64,000 nt of DNA from DATLLJ01 sp965229885 (GCA_965229885.1 CBDDJX010000001.1:62001-126000); one strand, 5' to 3'. Shown: positions 1 to 9,406, counted from the stretch's first letter. A program made the numbers and translations. The notes: generated by a model not told the origin, from the sequence alone.

Positions 1-720
1 TGGGCACGACGCGGGCCCGCCGCCTGCCCCATCGGCCACTTGAGACGAACACGGGCGCTTCGGAAGGCAGGATGTATCGCCTTTGTCGCCCACCGCTGCG
101 CTCTCGATTCATACCGAAATCAACGGACAGAAATCAGGCACTCGCGTCCCGCTTGCCTTCACGCCCACCGGGCGTTATCGAGCGCGTCAGCGAGCGGGAA
201 ATCCGAAGCGATCCGCACGCCGGCCTCGGCCTGCAGTTCGTAGCCTTCCGCCTCGAGGCGCAGCAGCAACGGCAGGGCGGCCGATTGGAAAATATCGACG
301 GTCATGAATTCAGCCAAGCGTCCTCCGTCGAAGAAACCTTGCTTGGATCGGGCTCTGAACCGGAACACTCGAAACAAGGGCCGTAAACATTGGCTGAACT
401 GGCGTTTTCTGACCCGGAACATCGGCGCTCTATTCCGGGCTGGAAATTGCGGCTTGAGGCCCGGTTCTATCGGATTGTTCCGGGTGTTCCGGGTCGGCGG
501 TCGCATGCCAGGACCATGCGTCTGCAAAGTCCGCCCGGCGCCACCGCTGAGCAGCAGGACGCCGCCCAGCAGATGAATGCGATCCTCACTCGCTGACGAT
601 CAGGCCAACGAGAGGTCAAAGCGGGAGGTTTTGCGCCGCGTGGGTATGTCGTAGGGTATAAACGGACGCGCCAGAAGCGGATCGACCATCGCTTCTTCGC
701 GATCTTCTAGGAAAAGCTGG
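1..720. other. Mostly non-coding leading edge
   Basis: No gene of recognisable family fills this stretch. The reading frames on both strands are arginine-rich and overlap one another, as expected of chance frames in high-GC DNA. The only protein-like segment is the short minus-strand frame listed separately at 159-305. Nothing resembling a promoter, terminator or IS end was identified with confidence. Confidence 0.5.
159..305 (-). CDS. Small hypothetical protein (48 aa)
   Basis: A minus-strand frame starting at ATG 305 encodes 48 residues, MTVDIFQSAALPLLLRL then an acidic stretch EAEGYELQAEAG. The leucine-rich amphipathic start and acidic tail look more protein-like than the surrounding arginine-rich frames. 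The shape (LLxRLEAEGxxL) recalls TubC-N-like docking segments, but I cannot assign a family. It could be a chance frame or the end of a decayed gene. Confidence 0.3.
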   Translation of the reverse strand: MTVDIFQSAALPLLLRLEAEGYELQAEAGVRIASDFPLADALDNARWA

Positions 721-793
721 TGAGCCGGGACGGAATCGAACCGTCAACCCGCAGATTAAGAGTCTGCTGCTCTGCCAATTGAGCTACCGGCCC
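721..793 (-). tRNA. tRNA-Lys (anticodon CTT)
   Basis: The reverse strand folds as a full cloverleaf of 73 nt. The acceptor stem GGGCCGG pairs with CCGGCTC (one G-U), the D arm contains AGCTCAATTGGCAGAGC, the anticodon loop CTCTTAA carries CTT, and the T arm contains GGTTCGATTCC. CCA is not encoded. No other gene shares its transcript on this strand. Confidence 0.95.
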
Positions 794-883
794 GCAGGGG
801 AAGAGAGAAGCTTAGCATAGCCGTTCCTTGCGCCGCGTCGTGCCGAGCAGATACACTCTTGGAATATTCCACCTTTCCGATGT

Positions 884-960
884 GCGCCCGTAGCTCAGAT
901 GGATAGAGCGACAGGCTTCGAACCTGTAGGCCGGGGGTTCGATTCCCTCCGGGCGCACCA
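884..960 (+). tRNA. tRNA-Arg (anticodon TCG)
   Basis: A 77-nt cloverleaf with encoded CCA. The acceptor stem GCGCCCG pairs with CGGGCGC, the D arm is GCTCAGATGGATAGAGC, the anticodon loop CTTCGAA carries TCG (reads CGA), and the T arm is GGGGGTTCGATTCCCTC. A strong hairpin follows 28 nt downstream (988-1020). Confidence 0.96.
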
Positions 961-987
961 TACCCACGGTCCCGCCTCGTGATCCCT

Positions 988-1020
988 CTCGGTAACCTGC
1001 CCGTTGAGCAGGTTGCCGAG
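988..1020 (+). terminator. 13-bp hairpin downstream of tRNA-Arg
   Basis: CTCGGTAACCTGC (988-1000) and GCAGGTTGCCGAG (1008-1020) form a 13-bp stem in RNA, with one U-G wobble, closed by a 7-nt loop. There is no following T tract, so it is either a weak or Rho-assisted 3' end for the tRNA-Arg transcript or an unrelated dyad. A second copy of the word CGGTAACC lies at about 1275 and 1309. Confidence 0.4.
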
Positions 1021-1213
1021 CGTCGCGGTTCCCGACCCGCCGCACGTCGAATGGGCTCGCGCGCCGCGCGTGACCCGTTCGCGCTGGCGCAGCGGATCGA
1101 TCAGGCGCTGGCCGGGATCTATCGGTTGGCGAAGCATCGCGTGCGTGCGAGCGCACCGCGTGTGGACCCTGCCAGACTTGTGGACGCACAGAACGCGCGC
1201 ACAAGCTCTTTGC

Positions 1214-1236
1214 GAAACCGCACAGCACGCGGTTTC
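1214..1236. repeat. Dispersed hairpin, copy 1
   Basis: GAAACCGC (1214-1221) and GCGGTTTC (1229-1236) are perfect inverted repeats around a 7-nt loop. The same stem, nearly the same loop and the same 3' flank (CCCACAGCG) recur inside the IS3 transposase tail at 54645-54665. The two loci are otherwise unrelated, so this may be a small mobile hairpin or a trace of a lost IS copy. Confidence 0.5.
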
Positions 1237-1491
1237 CCACAGCGTCCACGCGCCTCGTCTTTATCTCAGCTTTCGGTAACCTCAGTTTTGGCGCGATGAA
1301 GACCTGCTCGGTAACCGTTACCTATATGGCTCGACAAGCGTTCGTGCCTTGGCGAAAACAATAAGAAATATTCTTGATTCAAGCACCAAGGTGGTTGGGA
1401 AAAGCTGGTGCAGAAGAACGATGTGGCGACGGCGTATAAGATGCGGAATGCACGATTTCTCGAGCAGTTTGATCGATCCGACAAAGTAGTG

Positions 1492-3774
1492 CTAGAAGCG
1501 GAATACGCGGTTGATCTTCACGACGAAAGCCCGGTTGGCGAGGTCAGGAAATGCGCGCGTGATGCGCTGTTCGTTGTACACGACGAAGAGCTCGCTACCC
1601 GGCTGATACTCCCACCGCAGACGCACGTTCGTGGCAACCGAATGGGTGTCGGAGTTGTACTGGAGGAGCGCGCTGGTGAACATCAGGGGCGTCATCGTGT
1701 AGGTCACGCGCGAGCCGACCAGGCGCGTCGTGAACGATCCTTCCACCACATCCACCTTGTTGATCGAGATGCTCGGCTCGATGGAGATCTGAGGACCCAG
1801 GTTCAGTCGACTCGATGACACGCTGATGGTCGTCTTGTGACCGTCGTAGAACGTGCCGCGGTCGACGGAGATGTTGCCCGACAGATTGCGCTGCCTGCCG
1901 AAGTTGTAGCCGATTCGTCCGCTTCCGAAACTGTAGTCGGCCACTGGGAGCGTCACGCCCGTAGCGATGCGAAACGGCTTGGGCAGGAACTCGTAGTTGT
2001 CGGTGTAGCCGACGAAGAACTCGTCGCTGTTCTGGAGCTGAATCTCGAACTGTGTGTCCAACGTGCGCGTCTCAAGACGGTTGGCGCTATTCGTGATGTT
2101 GTTGAATGATCCGCTCCAGAAGTACTTCCGCACGATCGTGCTCTTCTTCGGCCGAGGACTGAACCGCAGCAGGGCGTAGTCCTTGTGCATGTCCCGGCGT
2201 CTGGCGAACCCCACCTGGGGATCGAAAAGCCGCCCGACGACGAGATGCTCGGCCTGCACGCCGTAGCGATCGCCGGAGTAGTCAAGCCGCGCGCGGTAAC
2301 TCTGATCGTCCCCTGAGACGCCCTCGGTCTTCGTCTGCGCCCAGTACGTGTTGACGGCCAAATCGCTCAAGAAGGAAAAGGCGCCGTCGATTCCGTATGT
2401 GTCGTTACGCCCGGGAACCGTTTGACCGACAGAGCGCCCCGCGTAGATCAGCCCGACGCTGCTCGTCCTCAAAATGTCGCGCTTGACCCGCACCACGGAG
2501 AAATTCGTGGCGCCCGTGCGCGACACCGGCTCGTCGCCCGACTGCACGTTGAGCACGCCAAGCGTAAAGCGCCCGGCACGGCCGGTGAGCCGTCCGCCGC
2601 CCCGAACCGGGACCACTCGCCCTTGCGAGAGACCAATCTGGCGGCTGTAGAAGACAATCGGCGTGTCGGTCGCACCTGCGGACCTCCCGCTCGTCGCGGC
2701 CCCCCCGAAGGAGAACGTCCCTGCGTTCTCGAGGAAGAACTCGCGCTTTTCTGGGAAAAAGAGGCCGAACCGAGTCAGGTTGACTTACTGCTCGTCGGCT
2801 TCGACTTGGGCGAAATCCGTGTTGTACGTGAAGCCGGCCGTCAGGCTCTGAGTGACACCGTATTTCGCGTCGATGCCGACGTCCCCGTCGGGATCGTTGA
2901 TGATGGGCTGGCTCACTGTCTTGTCGGTCGTCATGTGCGCGGTCGCATACGGCTTGAGCTCGAGATTCTTCGAACCCGACGGCGCTTCGAGGCCAAACAG
3001 TGTCGCTGACATCGACGATCGGAAGACGCCTTGGGGTCCGACCGAAGCCGGAACGGGCGATAGGTACGAGTTCTCGTTCCTCCAACTACTGTGGCGACGC
3101 ACCTGGAAGCCCCAGGTTTGGGTCGCTCCCGACTTGTAGCGGAGCGACTTGAAAGGAATGGCCGCTTCAATCACGTACCCGCCTTCGAACCTCCCCGCCT
3201 TGGTCTGCCAGATCGGATTGTAGTCGAAGCTCAATTGCCGCTCGTTCGTCACCTGCGCGTCAATCCGCCCGCCGGCCGCCGACACTTCGAACAGGAAGTT
3301 GTTGCGACGGTCGAGAAAGGTGTCGAAGCTCCAGGCAAAGTTGTCGTTCTGCACGATGTTGCTGTTGTCGCGGCGCAACTCGTTCGCCACCAACCGCTCG
3401 GGATGGGTTTCCCAGCAGCGGCACACAACGTACACGTTGTCGCGATCGAAGAAGACCCACACCTCGGTCTTCTCCTCCGCGGGTGCGCCCTCCTTGGGAT
3501 CGTTCTGAATGAACCCCGACATCGACGCCACCTGGCCGTAGACCGCTTCGTCGAGGCGCCCGTCGATCTTGAGCGGGGAGGCGAGACTGACCGCGCGAAC
3601 CGCGACGCGGCCCGTGGCGTCGCGATTGATGACTGCCGGCGGGACGGGCGCGAGCGGGCCGTCGCTAGCGACGGCGTTTGGCAGCGACGGAGCGGGTCGT
3701 GACGGCGTGCTCTGGCCGGCCGCGCCATCGAGTGCCTGGACGATGAGGAAGACAAGCAGGACGGCATTGCCCAT
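1492..3774 (-). pseudogene. DUF5916 outer-membrane protein with in-frame TAA
   Basis: The frame from ATG 3774 (AGGAG 6 nt upstream) has a signal peptide (MGNAVLLVFLIVQALDGAAG), a CBM9-like region (about residues 50-215, KIDGRLDEAVYG) and a long DUF5916 beta-barrel region ending ...NRVFRF. These proteins are periplasmic or outer-membrane carbohydrate-associated proteins of Acidobacteriota and Bacteroidota; the substrate is unknown. Codon 330 is TAA (2785-2787), directly before the family block VNLTRFGLFFPEKREFFLE. The frame is otherwise open to 1492 without any shift. The expected codon is CAA (Gln), so a single C-to-T change splits the gene. It could be a recent pseudogene, a polymorphism, an assembly error or readthrough. 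Confidence 0.85.
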
Positions 3775-3879
3775 GCGGCTCCTACCCCAGTGAGTTCTTC
3801 CGCCAGGATCTCCATTGCGCTCAAGCCGTGGACCGCCGATGACATTGTCGCGCTCCCGCCCCCCGCCCGACGTTTGGAC

Positions 3880-4438
3880 GGTCGGAAGCAGCAGCGGATC
3901 GGCATTGCGCGCGCCCTCGCCGCCAATCCTGATTTCATTGTCGCTGACGAGCCGATTTCGGCGCTCGACGTGTCGATTCAGGCGCAGATCCTCAATTTGA
4001 TGGAGCGGTTGCAGCGCGAGCGGAACCTCACGTATCTGTTCATCTCGCACGACCTGCGCACCGTTCGGCACACGTCGCACCGCGTGGCCGTCATGTATCT
4101 GGGCCGGATCGTCGAGCTGGCCGATTCCCGTCGCATTTACAGCCAGCCGCTGATGCCGTACACCAGGGCCCTCATTTCCGCCGTCCCCGTGCCCGATCCG
4201 GTCGTCGAGGCCAGACGGAAGCGCATCGTGCTCGTAAGGAGACGTGCCGTCGCCGATCAACCCCCCGCCCGGCTGTCGATTTCACACGCGTTGTCCCTAC
4301 GCCGTGCCCGCCTGCAGGCAGGTGGAACCGCCGCTCATCGAAGTCCAGCCCGGCCACTTTGCGGCCTGTATCCGGATCAGCCCCGAGCAGCCGGACATCG
4401 AGTGCGTCGGTGCCGGACAGACTCCTGGTCTCCACTAG
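3880..4438 (+). pseudogene. Oligopeptide ABC transporter ATPase remnant (OppF/DppF type)
   Basis: The first recognisable residues are a degraded ABC signature (GRKQQRIGIARAL). Walker B (FIVADEPISALD), the D-loop and the switch histidine (FISHDL) follow, then the typical oligopeptide-family tail with CRFHTRCPYA. The Walker A half is missing. An extra base at 4234-4237 (CTCGTAAGGA) shifts the frame between ...RKRIVL and the tail VPSPINPPPGC. The 5' loss and frameshift together make it non-functional. It lies head to head with the DUF5916 gene and ends 66 nt before a tRNA-Arg. Confidence 0.85.
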
Positions 4439-4503
4439 ATTTAGTTAGCACCCTGTATACTTACCGTGAGTCGCGCGCCCCGCGGGGCGCATCACTTCTA
4501 CTT

Positions 4504-4580
4504 GCGCCCGTAGCTCAACTGGATAGAGCGTCGGCCTCCGGAGCCGAAGGCTACAGGTTCGACCCCTGTCGGGCGCACCA
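4504..4580 (+). tRNA. tRNA-Arg (anticodon CCG)
   Basis: A 77-nt cloverleaf with encoded CCA. Acceptor GCGCCCG pairs with CGGGCGC, the D arm is GCTCAACTGGATAGAGC, the anticodon stem TCGGC/GCCGA closes loop CTCCGGA with anticodon CCG (reads CGG), and the T arm is ACAGGTTCGACCCCTGT. Confidence 0.96.
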
Positions 4581-4806
4581 ATATTTTCGATTCATTCCGG
4601 AAAATGCGAGTTAGGGCTTCCGTCCCAAGCCGTCAACACCCTTCGGAGACCCTCAGGTTCCGCGTGGCAGGGCGTTCGCGTGGCAGAGCGCGTGGCAGAC
4701 TTCAACGTCTCGGAACGCTGCTAACTTGGACGATAGGCGCTTCTGTTCGTCGCCGCCGACTAGCGTCAGCTTCGGCGGGTTCCGAACCGTTCGGAAGCAC
4801 TCCCTA

Positions 4807-4838
4807 TTGACTCTGTAGCGCACTTCAGGGCCGATAAT
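4807..4838 (+). promoter_or_regulatory. MerR-type promoter with 20-bp spacer
   Basis: TTGACT (4807-4812) and GATAAT (4833-4838) are near-consensus -35 and -10 boxes separated by 20 bp, too long for ordinary sigma-70 use but typical of promoters untwisted by MerR-family activators. The spacer holds an imperfect dyad, CTCTGTAG / CTTCAGGG (6 of 8 positions). It lies just upstream of a CopZ-like gene and a merR gene, which is the expected target architecture. Confidence 0.7.
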
Positions 4839-4844
4839 CCTCGC

Positions 4845-5347
4845 ATGGGCGTGTCCTACTGCTTGCGCCCGCTGACAAACACAGCAGCGGAACCCTAACC
4901 GAAGGTGCCGCATGTGCGACGTGTGGCACGACCGGCGTTGCGGTCGAGTTGCTGACCGTGAAGGCACTGCTCACCGAACAAGCCCTTCAGCGACTTTCCG
5001 TCACGGATTACCGATTCTGTGTGGATGAGGATTGCGCTGCCATCTACTACGATTCGACGGGACAAACCTTCACGACGGCAGACATTCGAGTGCCGGTGTG
5101 GCAGAAACACCGGTTCGGCAACCGAATGGTGTGCTACTGCTTCGGTGAAAACGAAGGTGGTATCCGAGCGGAAATCAACCAGCGCGGAAAGTCGGATGCC
5201 GTTGAGCGAGTTCGGAACCACATCCACGCGGGTCGCTGCGCGTGTGAGGTGCGGAACCTACGCGGCACATGCTGCCTCGGTGATGTGATAGCGGCGGTCA
5301 AGCGGGTCACGACGACGGCGCTTCGACTGCATGAGGCTGCTGAGTGA
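4845..5347 (+). CDS. CopZ-type zinc/iron-sulfur metallochaperone (N-terminus uncertain)
   Basis: The protein matches the CopZ N-terminal zinc/2Fe-2S family. It has CATCGTTGVAVELLTVKALL across the natural start, then FCVDEDCAAIYY, MVCYCFGE and a late cluster CACEVRNLRGTCC. Such proteins are cytosolic and pass copper or other soft metals between regulator and transporter. The conserved CATC (4913-4924) lies upstream of the first ATG/GTG/TTG in this frame (TTG 4949). ATG 4845 opens another frame that reads into TAA at about 4896. The true start is therefore non-canonical, or the N-terminus carries a frameshift near 4890. Its stop overlaps the merR start (TGATG). Confidence 0.6.
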
Positions 5348-5778
5348 TGCGCGACACTGAACAGACGTATCGAATTGGCGAAGTTGCCACGCAAACGGGA
5401 ATGACCGTTGAGGCGTTGCGCTACTACGAGCGCAAGGGACTTCTGCCGAAACCACCGCGAACCGCTGGTGGAGTGCGTCGATACGGACCTGACGTGCTGG
5501 AACGTATCAGATTCGTCAAACAGGCGCAGACTCTTGGACTATCGCTACGCGAAATCCAGCAGTTGCTCGGCAACGCACATCGGCGGGGTCGCAGCGCGTG
5601 CCGAAGGGTTCACGGCGTGCTCGCGCAACACATTGCAGCCATCGACACCCGTTTAGTCGAACTTCAGGCGCTTCGCGGAACACTATGCGATTACCTGAAG
5701 ACGTGCGAGCAAGCGTTAGGGCGGGAGTCGGAACCCGAATGTCCGACCTTGGACGCGCTTGAAAGGACTCAACCGTGA
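5347..5778 (+). CDS. MerR-family heavy-metal regulator
   Basis: It has an N-terminal winged helix-turn-helix (YRIGEVATQTGMTVEALRYY, ERKGLLPKPPRTAGGVRRY), a long dimerisation helix, and cysteines placed like the three metal ligands of mercuric-ion MerR: SACRRV, GTLCDYLKTC and PECPTL. Length is about 143 residues, normal for the family. It would bind the 20-bp-spacer promoter upstream of the CopZ-like gene. Its stop overlaps the next start (CCGTGAAAG), so copZ-like, merR and merT-like are translationally coupled. The metal (Hg, Cu or another soft metal) cannot be fixed from sequence alone. Confidence 0.85.
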   Translation: MRDTEQTYRIGEVATQTGMTVEALRYYERKGLLPKPPRTAGGVRRYGPDVLERIRFVKQAQTLGLSLREIQQLLGNAHRRGRSACRRVHGVLAQHIAAIDTRLVELQALRGTLCDYLKTCEQALGRESEPECPTLDALERTQP

Positions 5779-5911
5779 AAGTGGCTTGGGCATCGGTCAT
5801 CACGGCAGTTGTGGCATCCGTTTGCTGCATCGGTCCGGTGGTGGCGGTCACGGTGGGCGCGAGTGCTCTGACGGCATTCTCGGTGCGCTTCGAGCCTTTT
5901 CGTCCGGTGTT
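5775..5911 (+). pseudogene. MerT-like membrane transporter, cut by IS fragment
   Basis: GTG 5775, overlapping the merR stop, begins a hydrophobic segment with the vicinal cysteines of mercuric transporters (MKVAWASVITAVVASVCCIG) and the family phrase FEPFRPVF. The frame runs into IS3 transposase sequence at about 5910, so only the first transmembrane helix and the start of the loop survive. The full-length relative would carry the ion across the inner membrane. Confidence 0.75.
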
Positions 5912-6376
5912 TCTCGCGGCGCATCGTCGACGGGCGCGTGTCGGCGTCGCTGCGGACGGACTTCGTGCTCGATGCGCTCGAATAAGCGGTGTGCGAACGT
6001 GGCGCGGATCGCGTCAGCGGCCTGGTGCATCACAGCGACCGGGGTACGCAGTATCTGTCGATGCGGTACACCGACCGGCTCGCCGACGCCGGCATCGCGC
6101 CGTCGGTCGGCAGCCGAGGCGACTCCTATAACAATGCCCTCGCCGAGTCGGTGATTGGGCTCCTCAAGACGGAGGTGATTCGACGGCAAGGTCCGTGGCC
6201 GCATCTGGCGCAGGTGGAATTCGCGACGCTGGCGTGGGTGGATTGGTTCAACAACCGCCGGTTGCTCGAGCCCATCGGCTACGTGCCGCCTGCGGCATTC
6301 GACGCGCACTACTATGAGCAGGTTTAAGGTGGCCTGACTCAACTAACTCGCCCTCCGGGATTCCCGGTACGATTCA
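5910..6376 (+). mobile_element. IS3-family fragment (right half)
   Basis: It contains the 3' half of an IS3-type orfB (HHSDRGTQYLS ... SYNNALAESVIGLLKTE ... WFNNRRLLEPIGY) and the right terminal repeat ending CCCGGTACGATTCA at 6376. It is almost identical to the minus-strand copy at 23588-24896, including the same TAA just before AVCERGADR. The left end, orfA and the first half of orfB are absent, and the broken end sits inside the merT-like gene. It cannot move on its own. Confidence 0.85.
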
Positions 6377-6469
6377 AGCGGTCTGCGCAGCGAGCGGCTG
6401 AGGCGCCTCGGCCAGAGCGAGCAGAAGACAGATCGACACGTTACTTCTCCATTTTACGTTACGCCCACG

Positions 6470-7523
6470 CTATTCGGAGATCCGTGCCACCGGAATGCCG
6501 AGCTGGCGCGCCTTTCTGTAGAGGTTAGGACGCTGGATACCGAGGGTCTGGGCGGCGTCGGCCATCCGCCAGGCGTGATGCTGGAGGACTGCCGAAATGT
6601 AATCGCGCTCGAACCGCAACCGGGCCTCGCGAAGATTCCCCGTCGGGACAAACCGGGCGGGCGCCCGCTGCAGCTGCAGCGCCGGCAGCAGGTCCTCCAC
6701 CTGGATGTCGTGATCACCGGGCTCGCGGGCGACCTGCGTGATGGCCGCCTGAAGCTCGCCGAGGTTCCCCGGCCAGGTCACGGCGGCGACCAGGGCCAGC
6801 GCCGCCTGCGTGAACGCACGCGGCTTCAGGCCCCCCTCCGTGAGCACTTCTTCGAGCACGCGCGTGGTGATTATCTGCACGTCCTCCTACCGATACTCTG
6901 AGCGGGGGCAAATCGATGCGCACGGCGGCCAGCCGGCGGAACAGGTCGGAACGCAGCCGGTGAGCGTGGACATCGGCGTCGACAGCCAGTGACGCGCTGG
7001 CGATCAGGCGGACTTCGGTCGCAACCGGCTCGCCGTCGAGCGACACTTCGCCGTCACGCGCGATGCGCGCGAGGCGCGCCTGGATCGCCGCGGGCAGTTC
7101 GGTCACGTCCTGTAGGAACAACGTGCCGCCGCGCGCAGCCGCGATGCAACTGTCGCGCGCGATCGGCTCGAGATCGGTCGGCACGGCCGGAGACCCTGGA
7201 GACAGTGTCGGCACCGTCCCGAACAGTAGCTGCCCCAGGCGAGACGCATCGGCGCCATCGCATTCCACGGCCACGTACGGCGCAGCGGCTCGACGACTTC
7301 GGCCGTGAAGCTCGCGCGCGACGGAGTCGACGTCCGTGCCGCGTTCAGCGGTGAGGAGCACCCCGACATCGAGCGGCGCGGCGCGACGAACGAACTCGTG
7401 CACGCGCGTGATCGCCGGCGAATGCCCAGTGAGCTCAAGTGCGCCCGGGAATGATGTCAGTGCCGTCGCAGACCGCCCGAAAACGGCGGGTCGGGCGCCA
7501 GCCCGCATGAGTGTGCCTGCCAT
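6470..7523 (-). pseudogene. Decayed sigma-54-dependent Fis-type activator
   Basis: The N-terminal part (from about 7523) resembles the AAA+ domain of NtrC-type activators (LTGHSPAITRVHEFVRRAAP, GGTLFLQDVTELP, LFRRLAAVRIDLPPLR). The Walker A is degenerate (AERGTDVDS). After LPPLR near 6890-6900 the frame shifts, with an additional TAG in the alternative frame (CGGTAGGAGGAC). It resumes as EDVQIITTRVLEEV and WPGNLGELQAAI, with a C-terminal Fis helix-turn-helix (MADAAQTLGIQRPNLYRKA). With the lost ATP site, the shift and the stop it is unlikely to work. Confidence 0.75.
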
Positions 7524-7738
7524 AAGATATAACCGACGAACGGAGCTCCGCCCCGTCAGTAACACGGACCGGGCTTGGGACAGCCACGATCCGCCATTCA
7601 TGCTTATCGGCGTCGCCTAATTGTATCGATATGGACTCTTCGAGTGTATCGCGGAGGAAACTGAGTCGTGGCGTGGTACGCGTGTTCTAATGACTTGAGT
7701 TGAAGCTCAAATCGTCAACCAGCCATCAGCCATCAGCC

Positions 7739-8659
7739 ATGCAGGCGGCCGCGAGGCCGCTGTTGAAGTGGGCGGGCGGAAAACGCCAGCTCCTTCCCCA
7801 CCTGCGCCGGTTCTATCCGCCTGCGTTCAACCGCTACATCGAGCCGTTTTTCGGCAGCGGCGCGGTGTTTTTCGATCTGTACGCCGCGGGCCGGCTGCAC
7901 GGCCATGACGCCATCCTCATCGACTCGAACGCGGATCTCATCGGGTGCTACGAAGCAGTGCGTGATGCCTGCGATCGCGTGACGTGCGCACTCGAGCGGC
8001 TGGCCGATGCCCACGCCGCCGACGGGGACATGCACTATTACAGAATTCGCGACGAGCACTTCAACCCGCAGCGGGGTGAACGGCGGCAGCCCGACGGTCG
8101 CATCGCGTACACGCCTGAGCTGGCCGCGATGCTCATCTATCTCAATCGGACGGGGTTCAACGGCCTGTTCCGCCTGAACGCGAGCGGCGGGTTCAACGTG
8201 CCGGCTGGGCGCTACGCGCGCCCCGCCATCGTCAATCGCGGGAAACTGCTCCGCGCGGCAGAGGCGCTATCGAGTCCGGGCGTGCGGCTGGTGTTCGGAT
8301 CGTTCGAATCGGTCGGCGACGTCGCCGAGGCGGGCGATTTTCTGTATGTCGATCCACCGTACGCGCCCCTGAGCCGGACGGCGACCTTCACCTCATACAC
8401 GGCGTCGCGCTTCGGCGAGGACGATCAAGCGCGCCTGCAGAAGCTCATGATTGATCTCGCCCGCCGCGGGTGCCACGTGCTGGCCAGTAATTCCACGGCG
8501 TCAGAGATTGCCGCGCTCTACGAACATGGCCGCGACGCGCGCGCGGCCGGTCTGCGGACCTTCCGCGTGCCCGCGCGGCGCGCCATCAACAGCAACGCGG
8601 CGCGGCGCGGAACGGTAGAGGAATATCTGATTACAAATATCGAGAATTCTGAGTGTTGA
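7739..8659 (+). CDS. dam: Dam-type DNA adenine N6-methyltransferase
   Basis: D12-class methylase that moves a methyl group from SAM to adenine N6, commonly in GATC. Motif X is LLKWAGGKRQLLPHL, the SAM loop motif I is YIEPFFGSGAVFF, and the catalytic motif IV is DFLYVDPPYAPLSRT; the C-terminal part is complete. From ATG 7739 it is 306 residues, normal length. The start follows three tandem CAGCCAT words, so a start at 7700 is less likely. No cognate restriction enzyme lies nearby, suggesting an orphan methylase. Confidence 0.88.
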   Translation: MQAAARPLLKWAGGKRQLLPHLRRFYPPAFNRYIEPFFGSGAVFFDLYAAGRLHGHDAILIDSNADLIGCYEAVRDACDRVTCALERLADAHAADGDMHYYRIRDEHFNPQRGERRQPDGRIAYTPELAAMLIYLNRTGFNGLFRLNASGGFNVPAGRYARPAIVNRGKLLRAAEALSSPGVRLVFGSFESVGDVAEAGDFLYVDPPYAPLSRTATFTSYTASRFGEDDQARLQKLMIDLARRGCHVLASNSTASEIAALYEHGRDARAAGLRTFRVPARRAINSNAARRGTVEEYLITNIENSEC

Positions 8660-8703
8660 ATTCTGGATTCTGAAGCGCAATCCTTGATCTCACGGCTCTC
8701 GAC

Positions 8704-9261
8704 TCATGGTCGGCGGCGCAGAACGGTCAGAGAGTCGACGACGTCGACCATCTCGAAGCGCGGATCCTGGAGCACGACCTCATTGGTGTAGCGCACACTG
8801 CCGACATCGGCCGAGCGACTCGACGCGGTGGCGTGGCTGTCGTGAATCGCCATCAGACCGCCGGGGGCAACGAGCGGCGACCACGCCTCCCATTCTTCCC
8901 GCAATCCCTCGTAGGTGTGCTGCGCGTCGAGGAAGATGAAGTCGATCGGCCCGCCCGCGCGAACCACCGGGTTCGCCGCGGCGTCAACGGCCGTCTGCCG
9001 CACCCACACGACCGTGCCATTTGAGGCGGTGGCGACCTCGCGCTGCGCGATCGTACGCTGGACGCTGAAGCCGAGGCGCCCCCGGAAGAAGGGGTCGACG
9101 GCGTACAGCACCCCGTCGGCCGCCATGGCCGAGCGCAATCGACTGGTCGTCCAGCCCTCCCAGACGCCGATCTCCGCCACGCGTCGCTTCCCTCGTGCGC
9201 AGCGCACGAGACGCTCGGCCTCGCCAGCCGTGGTCTGGGTTTCAGCCGCCGCGCGGCCCAC
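8704..9261 (-). CDS. Class I SAM-dependent methyltransferase
   Basis: A 185-residue Rossmann-type methyltransferase. Motif I is VAEIGVWEGWTTSRL, followed by the acidic strand LYAVDPFF, then DFIFLDAQHTYEGLREEW and PGGLMAIHDSHA. This layout is that of the methyltransf_24 (CmcI-like or class-I) family often found among cell-surface glycan genes. The substrate is unknown. The start used is GTG 9261; open frame continues about 90 nt upstream without a better start codon. Confidence 0.75.
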   Translation of the reverse strand: MGRAAAETQTTAGEAERLVRCARGKRRVAEIGVWEGWTTSRLRSAMAADGVLYAVDPFFRGRLGFSVQRTIAQREVATASNGTVVWVRQTAVDAAANPVVRAGGPIDFIFLDAQHTYEGLREEWEAWSPLVAPGGLMAIHDSHATASSRSADVGSVRYTNEVVLQDPRFEMVDVVDSLTVLRRRP

Positions 9262-9406
9262 AAGCCATTTGATGAAATGGAGAACGACCAGTCGGCGACC
9301 CTCCGGACGATAGCTAGCCGAATGCCTGGTGACAAATCTTCAGGCGCCGGCCAGCCAGGCGTGTGCAGTCATTTTGCCGGCGGATGGTAGCATTAGGGAC
9401 AGTTGT

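Larger units (their letters stand above)
961..1491. other. Intergenic region with dyads, no gene
   Basis: Between tRNA-Arg and the end of the DUF5916 gene there is no convincing reading frame. It holds the 13-bp hairpin at 988-1020, an 8-bp perfect hairpin at 1214-1236 and a short palindrome GGTAACCGTTACC near 1310. Nothing else stands out. Confidence 0.5.

Noticed and set aside
1837..3702. Plus-strand frames opposite the DUF5916 gene
   Set aside because: They are antisense shadows; the minus-strand protein has a signal peptide, CBM9-like and DUF5916 motifs.
7719..7741. Tandem CAGCCAT words before dam as a regulatory repeat or CRISPR-like unit
   Set aside because: Only three 7-bp units, overlapping the start codon. 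No CRISPR array (regular repeats with spacers) was seen anywhere in the window.
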